Origin: Candidatus Woesearchaeota archaeon
GTDB lineage: Archaea > Nanobdellota > Nanobdellia > Woesearchaeales > ARS49
Length of the DNA stretch: 64,000 nt
Assembly (NCBI GenBank): GCA_019322895.1
Contig: JAHWHZ010000001.1
Location: 372,001 to 436,000 of the forward strand
Reading direction: 5' to 3'
In this document: one piece after another, positions 8,389-16,637 of the stretch
Layout: each line of letters begins with the position of its first letter
How positions within the stretch are numbered: position 1 is the stretch's first letter
The notes under the pieces: generated by a model
What the model was told of the DNA's origin: nothing
The model's input: the letters and a program-made list of their open reading frames with translations, nothing else
Databases searched by the model: none
Made by a program: the position numbers and the translations under genes

Positions 8389-8460
8389 GCGGAGGGAGGG
8401 ACTCGAACCCTCGATTAATCGGGTTGCAGCCGATCGCCTTAGCCGCTTGGCCACCTCCGC
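8389..8460 (-). tRNA. tRNA-Cys(GCA), no intron
   Basis: The minus strand folds with acceptor GCGGAGG/CCTCCGC, anticodon stem ATCGG/CCGAT, loop CTGCAAC (anticodon GCA) and T-arm GAGGG-TTCGAGT-CCCTC. It is 72 nt and the only tRNA in the window with no visible intron. A T-run (CTTTT) follows the 3' end, and a second partial copy of the end lies 41 nt further on. Confidence 0.95.
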
Positions 8461-8619
8461 GAGTGAGCTTTTGTGAACGAGTGGAGACCAGCAGAATTGA
8501 TTTTGTTAATTCTGCGCTGCCTCCGCCTAAACCAGTTTATAGAATACAGACGTCTTTTAAAAATGTTTTTGTTTCTATTGAGAAAGCTTTATAAATTGCA
8601 TACAGTATGTTATGCTCAT

Positions 8620-8759
8620 GGGCCCGTAGCCTAGTCTGGATACTGCTAAATTCGATATCGAATTTTGCCGGATTTGGCCGTAGGGCAAATAAGGCGACAG
8701 CCTTCTAAGCTGTAGATCAGGGGTTCGAAACTCTTTGAGCGAATTTCCCCTCGGGCCCG
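8620..8759 (+). tRNA. tRNA-Arg(TCT) with two non-canonical introns (D-loop and T-loop)
   Basis: Acceptor GGGCCCG/CGGGCCC, anticodon stem ACAGC/GCTGT and loop CTTCTAA give tRNA-Arg(TCT). The anticodon loop is uninterrupted. About 49 nt (8643-8691) interrupt the D-loop between TGGATA and the 3' D-stem AGGC; they contain the palindrome AATTCGATATCGAATT and a TTTGCC/GGCAAA stem. A further 16 nt (about 8730-8745) interrupt the T-loop after TTCGAA. Removing both leaves a normal 75-nt tRNA. Exact splice phases are ambiguous by 1-2 nt. TTTATAAA at 8589-8596 is the promoter. Confidence 0.88.
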
Positions 8760-8775
8760 TATTTCTTTTCAGAAT

Positions 8776-9387
8776 CTAGTTGACAAAACTGTCACCAAAC
8801 CAGCCTCTTGTGAGAATTGCGCTTCTTTTTTTCAGGGCGGTTCTTATGTCTTCTTCAATTTTTTTGAATGCAGGCGTGATATCTTCATTTAATCTTGCTT
8901 CTGTGCTGCGTCTTACACCATCATATTGAAAAGCTTCATCTGGCAGGCTAATTTCTTCATGTTCGCGCATATGGTATATGAATATATTGCTATTAGGTGC
9001 AATCCATTCAGATTCTTTGTATGTCTTACTTTCCCGGCAGCGTTCTATTTCACATAAAAAGGTCAATATTACTTTTCCTAAACCCTTTTCCCCTTCTGAA
9101 GTTTCATACAATATTTGTATTCCATAATTACCTATGCCTCTTACTCTATAAGGCTTATCATTAAAAGGCACAGAACCCCAAGGAAGCCAAAGATCTGGTT
9201 TAGTTATTAGTTTTGCTTTCCCATTAGTATCAGGAATTTGGTATTCTTTTGGTATCGGCCAATGCTTTTTTATGCTTCTTGAAGCTGCTCTGAAAAAATC
9301 ATCTGCAGCTGTCTTTGAGAGCACATAAACAAGCCCTAAATTCCCTTTTGGAATTTTTGGTATGGTTGCTTTTGCCATTTTTCTCAT
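8776..9387 (-). CDS. Hypothetical protein (203 aa)
   Basis: I do not recognise this soluble protein. It has a Trp/Pro-containing region (DLWLPWGSVPF, near residue 72), conserved-looking charged segments and a C-terminal helix rich in Lys/Glu ending RGWFGDSFVN. A second in-frame ATG at 9378 (MAKATIPKIP) is an alternative start. It stands alone between tRNA-Arg and a divergent small gene. Confidence 0.6.
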   Translation of the reverse strand: MRKMAKATIPKIPKGNLGLVYVLSKTAADDFFRAASRSIKKHWPIPKEYQIPDTNGKAKLITKPDLWLPWGSVPFNDKPYRVRGIGNYGIQILYETSEGEKGLGKVILTFLCEIERCRESKTYKESEWIAPNSNIFIYHMREHEEISLPDEAFQYDGVRRSTEARLNEDITPAFKKIEEDIRTALKKRSAILTRGWFGDSFVN

Positions 9388-9482
9388 TTTTTAAAAGCCC
9401 GCGCCCCTTTATAAAAGAAATGTAATAACTGTTTATACATTTTCATAATAATTATATACCACTTCTGCTTTCCTTAAACAAA

Positions 9483-9683
9483 ATGGCAGAAGACATCTCA
9501 GACAAAGTGGCTAAAAGAGAAGAAATTCTTGTAAAGGGAGGGACTCATTTTATTTGCCGCGTTCCATCAGATCCAGAAACTGCAAAAGCGCTAATAGAGC
9601 ATGCAAAAGCTCAGGCAAAAGGAACCAAAGACAAAGAATTTGTTCTTTACGGAGCAACTCCAAAATATTTGAGAGAAGAATAA
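9483..9683 (+). CDS. Small hypothetical protein (66 aa)
   Basis: A compact alpha/beta-looking protein with charged helices and the stretch GGTHFICRVPSD. No family is recognised. A TATA-like AATTATATACC at about 9450-9460 lies 25-30 nt before the ATG, so the transcript may be leaderless. It converges with the next minus-strand gene with no gap. Confidence 0.6.
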   Translation: MAEDISDKVAKREEILVKGGTHFICRVPSDPETAKALIEHAKAQAKGTKDKEFVLYGATPKYLREE

Positions 9684-10067
9684 TTACTGCACAGCAGTTG
9701 GTACTGGCTCCCCTGTAATCTTTTCATAATTGCGTTGAACATATCCCAGATGCCCCATATTAAGTTCACCAACTGCTCGTTTTAAGAGTTGTATCATTTC
9801 TTTACGTATCTGTTGATACTTATCTGCGCATTCATGTTTTATAGGCAGTAAAGGGTCTACCCAGATTTCAAGTTCAGCGTCAATCAAGTATGACTGCGGG
9901 CAACGTGATGGCTGGAAAATATGACTACACCATCCTTTTATCTCATCCTGAACTTCTTCAAAATCTGTGCGCGCAGCAAGGCCTTCTTTATGCAGCTTCG
10001 CAAGCCTGTCAATGACTTCTATTTGTTCAGGAGTCGCGGTTTTTCTGAATTCTTCTATTGTTGTCAT
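9684..10067 (-). CDS. Small hypothetical protein
   Basis: A predicted soluble helical protein of about 127 residues beginning MTTIEEFRKTATPEQIEVIDRLAK. An upstream in-frame ATG at 10112 would add 15 residues, but that region coincides with an AT-rich promoter-like AGTATTTATTC, so 10067 is preferred. It has a Trp/Cys/His stretch (IKGWCSHIFQPSRCPQSY) that might bind metal. Function is unknown. Confidence 0.55.
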   Translation of the reverse strand: MTTIEEFRKTATPEQIEVIDRLAKLHKEGLAARTDFEEVQDEIKGWCSHIFQPSRCPQSYLIDAELEIWVDPLLPIKHECADKYQQIRKEMIQLLKRAVGELNMGHLGYVQRNYEKITGEPVPTAVQ

Positions 10068-10189
10068 ATATGTTATAATGGAGAATAAATACTTAAAGAT
10101 TTCTATAGTCAAGAAGCAGATTAATGCAGCAACTCCGCGAGCTGATTAAAATAAAAAAACTTATATAGTCAATCTCTATATTAAAACAT

Positions 10190-10819
10190 ATGAATATACT
10201 AGAATTAAATAAAAAAGCTTGGGATAATATTGGAAAAAGAACACACTCTCCATACATCAAGCATAAAAAGTATTTAGAAGTATTTAATCTGTTTTGTAAA
10301 AAACTTCCTAAAAATGCTTCTGTTCTTGATTTAGGTTGTGGGCCTGGAGTTCCTTTTACTAAAGAACTAGTTAAAAGAGATTTCAGAGTCACTGCAATTG
10401 ATATTTCAGACACAATGATTAAAGAAGCAAAGAAAAATGTTCCAGAAGCAAAATATGTTAGAGTTTCAATGACTGATATTGATTTTGACAAAGAATTTGA
10501 CGGTATTTTCTCAGGATACACTATGCTTTGTCTTGATCCTAAGAATTTCAAGATCGCTGCCAAAAAAGCAGTCAAAGCTTTGAAAAAAGGCGGTTTTTTC
10601 TTTTTAGCGCTTAATGAGCCCCCGCCAGGACATAAAGAAGAAGAAAACTACACTGAAATAATGGGGCAGAAGATGTATAGCCGGCCATATTCTGAAAAAG
10701 AAGTAAGAGAAGTGTTTTCTAAATTAAATATGAAAATAATTAAAGTTGAAAGAGAAATTGTAAAATCTAAAGCATATGGAGAAGAGTATACACTATTAGT
10801 TTTAATGCAAAAAGCCTAA
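10190..10819 (+). CDS. Class I SAM-dependent methyltransferase
   Basis: The 209-residue Rossmann methyltransferase has motif I VLDLGCGPGVPFTKEL, an acidic end of strand 2 (VTAIDIS) and a post-motif IGYTMLCLD region. It belongs to the UbiE/Methyltransf_11-like group, whose small-molecule or protein substrates cannot be deduced from sequence. A TATA-like CTTATATAG at about 10160-10170 gives its own promoter. It converges with Topo VI subunit A, overlapping by 4 nt. Confidence 0.85.
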   Translation: MNILELNKKAWDNIGKRTHSPYIKHKKYLEVFNLFCKKLPKNASVLDLGCGPGVPFTKELVKRDFRVTAIDISDTMIKEAKKNVPEAKYVRVSMTDIDFDKEFDGIFSGYTMLCLDPKNFKIAAKKAVKALKKGGFFFLALNEPPPGHKEEENYTEIMGQKMYSRPYSEKEVREVFSKLNMKIIKVEREIVKSKAYGEEYTLLVLMQKA

Positions 10820-11907
10820 GGCAGCCACTTCTTTTTATCTTTCAATTTCTCTGGCAGGTAATTAGAAATAACATAATTCAATCCATGCTGTGCAAGCGCT
10901 TGCTGCTCTGCTCTTTTCTTTAATTTCAGGCTTAAATTCAGTGCTTTCTGCCACTCTTTGTGCTCTTGTACAAAAGGATCATTCTTGATACCATCCTTAA
11001 TCCTTTTAATATCTACTTCTTTCAAAGGATGTGTTGGTAATTTATAATCCAAAATATCCTGCGCAGTTATTCCAATGAATTTTGCCTGCGGAACACAAAA
11101 GAACTCATTCAAATGTGCTGCATTCCCAGAGCCAACTTTCAAAGTTCTATAAATATTCAGCCAGCCATATGGGTCTCCGTCTGTAAACACAAATACAGGC
11201 AGTTTCTTACTATCTGCCAATCTTCTAATAAAACGCCTACATGCTCTTGTAGGAACTCCGCCCATAGAAATAAGAATACAGTTTGCTTTCTTCCAATAAG
11301 CATGCTTCACTAATCTTTGATACATACCTGCTGTCTCAATAGCAAGTATGAATTTTGCATTTGTCTCAAAATTCAAATGCTCTACAGAGCTTGGAATACT
11401 ATACGCTCCTGTTCCCATCTTTGTGCAGTCGATCTTGATTTCTTTTCCAGTGTCTGGATTCTTGTCAATAACTATCAGCTTGCCTGCAATATCTCCTCCT
11501 TTTTCTTCAGGAATAAAGCCAAGCTGCTCTCTGTTAACGCCGAATGTTGCTTCTACATCATCCATCACAGTGTCTGATTCTGGCTGTTCCTTGAATCCTG
11601 CATCTCCCCAGTTCTTGGATACGTAATATGCTTCTCTTTTTGTTGCAATGTCATCTGTCTCAATCAAGGTTTTAGACAAGCCCATCATCTTCAAGGTCTG
11701 CGCAAATGTCTTGACAGTTGATGCAGTCAAGGTTCTTGTTTTTTCTTTTCCAATTAATTCAAAAAATCCTTTCTTAGGATCAAACTTGACATTAGATAAG
11801 CTTCGAACAGGCGAAGATATTTCTGGTTGTTTTTTCTTGAGTATTTTCTTGTAGATATCACTGGCAAAATCTGTGATTTGTGCTACTACAGACTTTTTCT
11901 TACTCAT
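10816..11907 (-). CDS. top6A: DNA topoisomerase VI subunit A (Spo11-like)
   Basis: The type IIB topoisomerase cleavage subunit makes double-strand breaks through a tyrosine. The winged-helix CAP region carries KREAYYVSKNWG, in which the second Tyr is the expected catalytic residue. The Toprim domain shows FVFTDGDPYGW with metal-binding acids. Length of 363 residues is typical. Subunit B lies 53 nt upstream on the same strand, so the two are probably co-transcribed. Confidence 0.96.
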   Translation of the reverse strand: MSKKKSVVAQITDFASDIYKKILKKKQPEISSPVRSLSNVKFDPKKGFFELIGKEKTRTLTASTVKTFAQTLKMMGLSKTLIETDDIATKREAYYVSKNWGDAGFKEQPESDTVMDDVEATFGVNREQLGFIPEEKGGDIAGKLIVIDKNPDTGKEIKIDCTKMGTGAYSIPSSVEHLNFETNAKFILAIETAGMYQRLVKHAYWKKANCILISMGGVPTRACRRFIRRLADSKKLPVFVFTDGDPYGWLNIYRTLKVGSGNAAHLNEFFCVPQAKFIGITAQDILDYKLPTHPLKEVDIKRIKDGIKNDPFVQEHKEWQKALNLSLKLKKRAEQQALAQHGLNYVISNYLPEKLKDKKKWLP

Positions 11908-11960
11908 TTTTATTATCCTCTTTCTTATAAAAATGAGTTACAAAAATTTTTAATTTTTGT

Positions 11961-13586
11961 TTATTCATTTTCTTTCCCCATTTTGGCAAACTCTTCATCA
12001 TATTCTAGGTTTTCCATCTCTACTTTTTGCAGCTTGCCCCTATGCTTTTCTAATAATCCTTTCAATAACTGCTCTATTTTTGCTTCATCGACTTTTTTCA
12101 AAGACAGTAATTCTTTTAGCGCTTCTGCAACATGCGGAATGTATTTCTCAATATAACTTCTTTTCTGACTTTCCGCATGTATTCTTTTTTTCTTATTTAC
12201 ATACATACCTAACTTTCTGCCGCATTCCTGCAAAGCTAATTTTATCTCCTTAATGATCTCAGGATAATGAGCAAGTGCTTCTTTTGCTTCAGAAGTGAAT
12301 GGAGGCCATACAGAAGCCAGGTGAACAACTAATGTTACTGGCCCTTGCGGCAGAGAGCCATTGCTTTGCGATAATCCATAGCTTCTCCAGCTTGTCTGCG
12401 TAACTGATTTGAATATTGCTCCTGCGCTCTGCTGATATAATAATGGAACCCTGTTTGCAAATCTCATTAATTTGATTGAGCCTTCTTTTGGCTGCTCACC
12501 GCCGTATGCAATTGCACATTCAATGACAAAAGGGTTTCCTCTGTAAACAGAAGGTGATCTGGTTACAGCAGTGTAAAACTCAGCATTTATTTCTTTTTTC
12601 AGTCCTTTTTCAAGCAATTCAGACCCAATCGGAACAATGCAGTCTGTTGATGGTGATATTATTTTTGTATTTTTTATTCCTTCCATCAGTTTTTCTGCCT
12701 GCGCGTGATTTATGTCTCTTGGTTTTGTGTTAGGAGGAAGAGCTGCTTTCTCGCAAATCTCTTTTGCAGTTCCTGCTCCTACTCTGCAGAATTCTTTTGT
12801 CAAGAAGGACTGCAGTGTGCGAGAATCAGTATCTTTAAGCATCTTTATCAGTATGCCTAACTCAACTCCATAAGGATGCGGCTTTATCTCTTTAGGCTCT
12901 TCAGGCAATTTATCTGTTGCGCGCGGAAACACAAATTGTTCTGCTTTAGGATTAGTGTAGATTATTGTTGTATGAGGATTAACAATTGCAGTCTCTTTAA
13001 TATAAGTATCAACACTCTGGTCTCCTTTTTGGTAAGATGCTTCGATATCCAATTCTATCCTTGTTCCTCTTGTTTTCTTCCATTCTATTTTTTGTTCTGA
13101 AATTATCTCTGGCTTGTTGTTTTTCGTATCTATCTTTAGCTCAAAAAGCATCGCATCATGCTTTTCGCCTATTCTTGATTTTATCTTTGCAGGCCTTCCT
13201 GTTGTCAGTTGAGAATATAATACTGCTGCGCTTATCCCGATTCCTTGCTGCCCTCTTGCCTGTTTCAGTGTGTGGAACTTGCTTCCATAAAGCAGTTTTG
13301 CAAAGATATTAGGAATCTGTTTCTTGACTATTCCTGGCCCATTATCCTCAACAATAACCCTAAACCGGTCATTTTCCATGTCTAGTATCTGGACATTGAC
13401 TTCTGGCAGGATTCTTGCTTCTTCGCAGGCATCTATTGCATTGTCTACTGCTTCTTTTACTACAGTAAGCAGGGCTTTACGTTTATTATCAAAGCCCAGC
13501 AAGTGCCTGTTTCTCTCAAAAAATTCAGCAACACTTACTGCTTTTTGCTTTTTTGCAAGCTCTACTGCTACAGGTTCTTTAGTCAT
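11961..13586 (-). CDS. top6B: DNA topoisomerase VI subunit B (GHKL ATPase)
   Basis: The ATPase subunit drives strand passage. The Bergerat fold is clear: KEAVDNAIDACEEA (N box), VEDNGPGI (G1) and GQQGIGISAAVLYSQ (G2), then the transducer domain. The 541-residue length is normal for archaea. It overlaps the KH-protein gene upstream by 8 nt, so RIO1, KH protein, Top6B and Top6A look like one minus-strand operon. Confidence 0.96.
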   Translation of the reverse strand: MTKEPVAVELAKKQKAVSVAEFFERNRHLLGFDNKRKALLTVVKEAVDNAIDACEEARILPEVNVQILDMENDRFRVIVEDNGPGIVKKQIPNIFAKLLYGSKFHTLKQARGQQGIGISAAVLYSQLTTGRPAKIKSRIGEKHDAMLFELKIDTKNNKPEIISEQKIEWKKTRGTRIELDIEASYQKGDQSVDTYIKETAIVNPHTTIIYTNPKAEQFVFPRATDKLPEEPKEIKPHPYGVELGILIKMLKDTDSRTLQSFLTKEFCRVGAGTAKEICEKAALPPNTKPRDINHAQAEKLMEGIKNTKIISPSTDCIVPIGSELLEKGLKKEINAEFYTAVTRSPSVYRGNPFVIECAIAYGGEQPKEGSIKLMRFANRVPLLYQQSAGAIFKSVTQTSWRSYGLSQSNGSLPQGPVTLVVHLASVWPPFTSEAKEALAHYPEIIKEIKLALQECGRKLGMYVNKKKRIHAESQKRSYIEKYIPHVAEALKELLSLKKVDEAKIEQLLKGLLEKHRGKLQKVEMENLEYDEEFAKMGKENE

Positions 13587-14127
13587 GTCTTAGTTCTCCT
13601 CTTCGTTTTTCAATCCACCTGTACACTGGGGTGTGCAGGCTTCCGCTCAATAATGATTCTATTGCCCTTCTTGCGATGACCAGGGCGTCAAAAGGCCCTA
13701 TTATGCCTATTGTCTTGCCGTAGACACAGATGTTTGTTCCTGTCAGTTCCTCGATTTTTGCTCTTGATTTTCCTTCCTGCCCAATCACTCTTCCTTTCAG
13801 TCTCTCAACATCTTTCTTTGTCTTGGCATAATCGTGAATGTTTATTATGTCAAAGCCGTAATCAACTTTTAACAGCAGCTGCGCAACATCTGGATTGAAA
13901 CCGCGTGCAATTGCGCGCACAATCTCCCGTGCTGTGTAAACTTTCAAGGCCTCTTTGCCAGTTATTATAACATCGCCTTCTTTTGAATCAACATTGATCT
14001 GGACATTAAGCGTATTTTCTAATTGTTTTTTTTCTTGTCCTTTTTTGCCTATCAAAACTGCAACTCTTTCTTTAGGTATCTTTAATACGTATTCAAATTC
14101 TTCGGTTTGGTTTGTTTTTTTAGGCAT
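13579..14127 (-). CDS. KH-domain RNA-binding protein (Pno1/Dim2-like)
   Basis: Two KH domains are visible: KIPKERVAVLIGKKGQEKKQLE near the N-terminus and LKGRVIGQEGKSRAKIEELTG in the second half. This architecture is that of archaeal homologues of eukaryotic Pno1/Dim2, which bind the 3' end of pre-18S rRNA. The ATG at 14127 (MPKKTNQ) is preferred to an upstream ATG at 14169 because only it gives the standard start. RIO1 lies just upstream, and in eukaryotes Pno1 and Rio kinases act on the same 40S precursor, supporting a small-subunit assembly role. Confidence 0.85.
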   Translation of the reverse strand: MPKKTNQTEEFEYVLKIPKERVAVLIGKKGQEKKQLENTLNVQINVDSKEGDVIITGKEALKVYTAREIVRAIARGFNPDVAQLLLKVDYGFDIINIHDYAKTKKDVERLKGRVIGQEGKSRAKIEELTGTNICVYGKTIGIIGPFDALVIARRAIESLLSGSLHTPVYRWIEKRRGELRHD

Positions 14128-14165
14128 ATTTAAAAGAAAATGCGCCAGTTTTTTAAATCTGATGG

Positions 14166-14867
14166 TCAACGCATTATTTTCTTCTTGATGTCTTCACTCT
14201 CGGCTTTCATACCTCTTTTTTTGAAAAACGTGCATATGTTCCTTATGTCTCTTTCCAAGTACTGCTTTGAATTGGGATCTTCAAGCGGTGTTGTCTGGGA
14301 CATGTCAATGAACACTGGTTTTTCTTCGTGATTTAATATATTGAACGAGCTTAAATCCGCGTGAACTAGTCCTGCTTTAAATAATTTTCTCATTCCTGAA
14401 ACAATTGCATCAAAAAATTTCTTAGGGCTCTTTGGAAACGCATCTTTTATCTTTGGTGCAGGTTCTTTTCCTCCAATGTACTCCATTACCAAAATATTAT
14501 ACATGCATGCTATTGGTGTGGGTACTCGCACGCCTGCTTCCCTTGCTTTCATCAAGTTCCTGTATTCCCTTTTGGCCCATGCAAATACTGTCTTTCTTCT
14601 TTGTTTTCTTACATTTGGGAATCTGGGGTCAAATTTTATGTAATCATACATTCTCTTGAAATCGCAGGTCTGCAGGCGGTATATTTTTACAATCACTCTT
14701 TTCCTGCCTTTTAGTGCAGTGAACACATTTGCTTCTTTGCCTATGAAAATAGGGCTTTCCAGGCCCTCAAAATAACCTTGAGATATCAGCTTAAACAGGT
14801 TTCTTTCTGTGAATGTATCAAATACGTTCTTCAGTGTCTTGAACTTTTCGCGGGTTATTTTTGGCAT
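14166..14867 (-). CDS. rio1: RIO1-type serine protein kinase
   Basis: An atypical kinase or ATPase of small ribosomal subunit maturation. The sequence has an ATP-binding IVKIYRLQTCDFKRM, the catalytic loop GLVHADLSSFNIL (HxDxxxxN) and the metal-binding PVFIDMSQTTPL. The STGKEA-like IGKEANVFTAL loop identifies RIO rather than a canonical kinase. Length of 233 residues is near the archaeal norm. It is followed by the KH protein, a known partner class. Confidence 0.93.
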   Translation of the reverse strand: MPKITREKFKTLKNVFDTFTERNLFKLISQGYFEGLESPIFIGKEANVFTALKGRKRVIVKIYRLQTCDFKRMYDYIKFDPRFPNVRKQRRKTVFAWAKREYRNLMKAREAGVRVPTPIACMYNILVMEYIGGKEPAPKIKDAFPKSPKKFFDAIVSGMRKLFKAGLVHADLSSFNILNHEEKPVFIDMSQTTPLEDPNSKQYLERDIRNICTFFKKRGMKAESEDIKKKIMR

Positions 14868-14960
14868 TTGCTTGATTTAGGCTGCTGCAGGTATATATTC
14901 TTTTCCCTGGAATCAAGCATTACAGCGCCTATAGTCCTCAAATACCGCGAAAAAAGCCGT

Positions 14961-14982
14961 TTTAGGCCTCGAGGAGGCTAAA
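14961..14982. other. GC-rich hairpin upstream of the 15.0-kb RNA
   Basis: The 22 nt form TTTA-G-GCCTC / GAGGC-TAAA, a stem broken by one bulged G, in otherwise AT-rich DNA between RIO1 (minus) and the TATA box at 14991. It may be a protein-binding operator for either divergent promoter, or part of an RNA. Only the symmetry is directly seen. Confidence 0.45.
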
Positions 14983-15019
14983 CCACAAGCTTTATATAGT
15001 TCTTTCACCTAGCAAATCA

Positions 15020-15114
15020 TAGGCTGTTTAATGCCCGTCACGAGAGTACCCACGGGAGCTAACGGTTAAACCAAGCAATGAGCTTGGGGGTTAGTGCTTC
15101 GGGCTACAGGCCTA
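15020..15114 (+). ncRNA. Candidate structured non-coding RNA of unknown class
   Basis: TTTATATA at 14991-14998 lies about 25 nt before a 95-nt region whose ends pair (TAGGC-TGT with ACA-G-GCCTA). Inside, CTAAC/GTTAG encloses CCAAGC/GCTTGG. Upstream, GCCCG can pair either with CGGG at about 15052 or with CGGGC at about 15099-15103, giving alternative folds. GC content is well above the flanks and no open frame fits. It is followed by a T/A-rich run. It could be an H/ACA-like or other stable RNA, or the first part of the dnaG leader; I cannot assign it. Confidence 0.55.
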
Positions 15115-15287
15115 ATTATATTTACAAAAATAAAATCAACTGAACAAGTTCAATTTCATTCATTGTTCACCAATTCATGTGAAAATGAGAGTAAATAGCC
15201 TTAATAGACAAGATATACGTTAAAAGAGACTATTTAGAAACATAAGAATACAATTTTGAGCTTGTTCTTTAATTGGAGGGGTTGAAA
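15115..15287 (+). promoter_or_regulatory. dnaG upstream region
   Basis: This 173-nt AT-rich stretch has no gene that I can support. It includes the palindrome TGAACAAGTTCA (15141-15152), a weak TATA-like ACTATTTAG at about 15225-15234, and GGAGGGG (15276-15282) 5 nt before the dnaG ATG at 15288. Confidence 0.5.
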
Positions 15288-16571
15288 ATGGCTAAAATTA
15301 GCCCAGTATCATCTAAGTATATAGTTAATGCATCCATAGATATCGAAGGCGTTGTTGACAGGCCAGACGTGATTGGCGCGATATTCGGCCAGACAGAAGG
15401 CTTGTTAGGGGCAGATTTAGAGCTCAGGGAGCTTCAGCGTTCTGGAAGGATTGGCAGGATTGAAGTGAATGTAGATACGCGGTCTGGAAAGACACATGGT
15501 TCTATAGTGATTCCAAGCTCTTTAGACAAAGCAGAGACTTCTATTGTAGCTGCTGCTCTTGAAGTTATCCAAAGAATTGGGCCTTGTAACGCCAAGATCA
15601 AGGTAAAGGAGATTGAGGATGTCAGGATAAGCAAGCGTAACTTTGTTGTTGAGAGAGCCAAGACACTGCTTAAGACCCTTATGGATCAGCAGATGCCAGA
15701 TTCTCAGGAGCTTGCAGATGAGGTTGCTCATTCTGTCAGGATCATGGAAGTCCAGGAATTTGGAAGAGAGCGCCTGCCAGCAGGTCCTGCTATTGATGAA
15801 TCTGATGAGATAATCCTTGTTGAAGGCAGGGCAGATGTTCTTAATCTGCTTAAGCACGGCTTTAAGAACGCTATTGCGATGAATGGCACAAGCTGCCCGC
15901 AGACAATCATTGACTTGAGCAGGAAAAAAGAAGTTATTGCTTTTGTTGATGGCGACAGAGGCGGAAACCTGATAATCAAGGAATTGATTAATGTTGGAGA
16001 GATTGACTTTGTGACCCGGGCTCCTGATGGAAAAGAAGTAGAAGAGCTTACAAAGAAAGAGCTTCACAAGGCTTTGCGTTCCAAGATCACTATTGAGCAA
16101 GCAAAGCTTGAGCTTAATGGCATGGATACTTCTGAATCCATTAAAAAGCCTATTTTCGCAAACAGGCGGCCACAGTATTCTTCAAGGCCGCAGCCGCAAA
16201 AAAGGCACATTCACAGCATGAGTAAGCCTGCAGCTGTCAGGACACAATCAAGACCGCCGGTTAGAACAGTTGTCAGCTTGAACAGCGAAGAAAAGACAAA
16301 GTTCAAGACAATGCTTGAGAACCTTATTGGAACAAAAGGGGCTTATATCTTAGATAATAAGCTGCATGTTCTTGGAAAGGTTCCTTTCACAGAGCTTGCA
16401 ACCACGCTGAAAAGCCTGAATGCAGGCATCTATGCCGTAGTGTTTGACGGCACTGCAGACAGGAATATCGTTGATATTGCTACGCGCGCAGGTGTAAAGC
16501 ATATTATTGCGATGAGCAGTGCTATAGGCAATGCAAGAGGCATTAATATTGTCACAGTAAATAATCTTTAA
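15288..16571 (+). CDS. dnaG: Archaeal DnaG-type primase
   Basis: Archaeal DnaG is a Toprim-domain protein found with the exosome and shown to have primase activity in some species. The Toprim core is visible as DEIILVEGRADVLNLL (catalytic Glu) and VIAFVDGDRGGNL (DxD). An N-terminal archaeal-specific domain covers residues 1-160 and a Pro/Gln/Arg-rich linker precedes the C-terminal domain, after about residue 320. A strong GGAGGGG site fixes the ATG at 15288 rather than the in-frame TTG at 15273. Length of about 427 residues is typical. Confidence 0.95.
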   Translation: MAKISPVSSKYIVNASIDIEGVVDRPDVIGAIFGQTEGLLGADLELRELQRSGRIGRIEVNVDTRSGKTHGSIVIPSSLDKAETSIVAAALEVIQRIGPCNAKIKVKEIEDVRISKRNFVVERAKTLLKTLMDQQMPDSQELADEVAHSVRIMEVQEFGRERLPAGPAIDESDEIILVEGRADVLNLLKHGFKNAIAMNGTSCPQTIIDLSRKKEVIAFVDGDRGGNLIIKELINVGEIDFVTRAPDGKEVEELTKKELHKALRSKITIEQAKLELNGMDTSESIKKPIFANRRPQYSSRPQPQKRHIHSMSKPAAVRTQSRPPVRTVVSLNSEEKTKFKTMLENLIGTKGAYILDNKLHVLGKVPFTELATTLKSLNAGIYAVVFDGTADRNIVDIATRAGVKHIIAMSSAIGNARGINIVTVNNL

Positions 16572-16637
16572 TTTCTTTCTTTTTTCTTAACATTTTTATA
16601 CCAGTTCTATATTTATTAATCAAAAAGAGGTCAGTAT

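Noticed and set aside
8620..8759. Permuted tRNA interpretation of tRNA-Arg
   Set aside because: All tRNA arms occur in normal order; only two insertions are needed.
15140..15152. CTGAACAAGTTCA resembles the tRNA-Leu core hairpin
   Set aside because: Only the small palindrome is shared, without flanks, so kinship to the insertion element is not supported.
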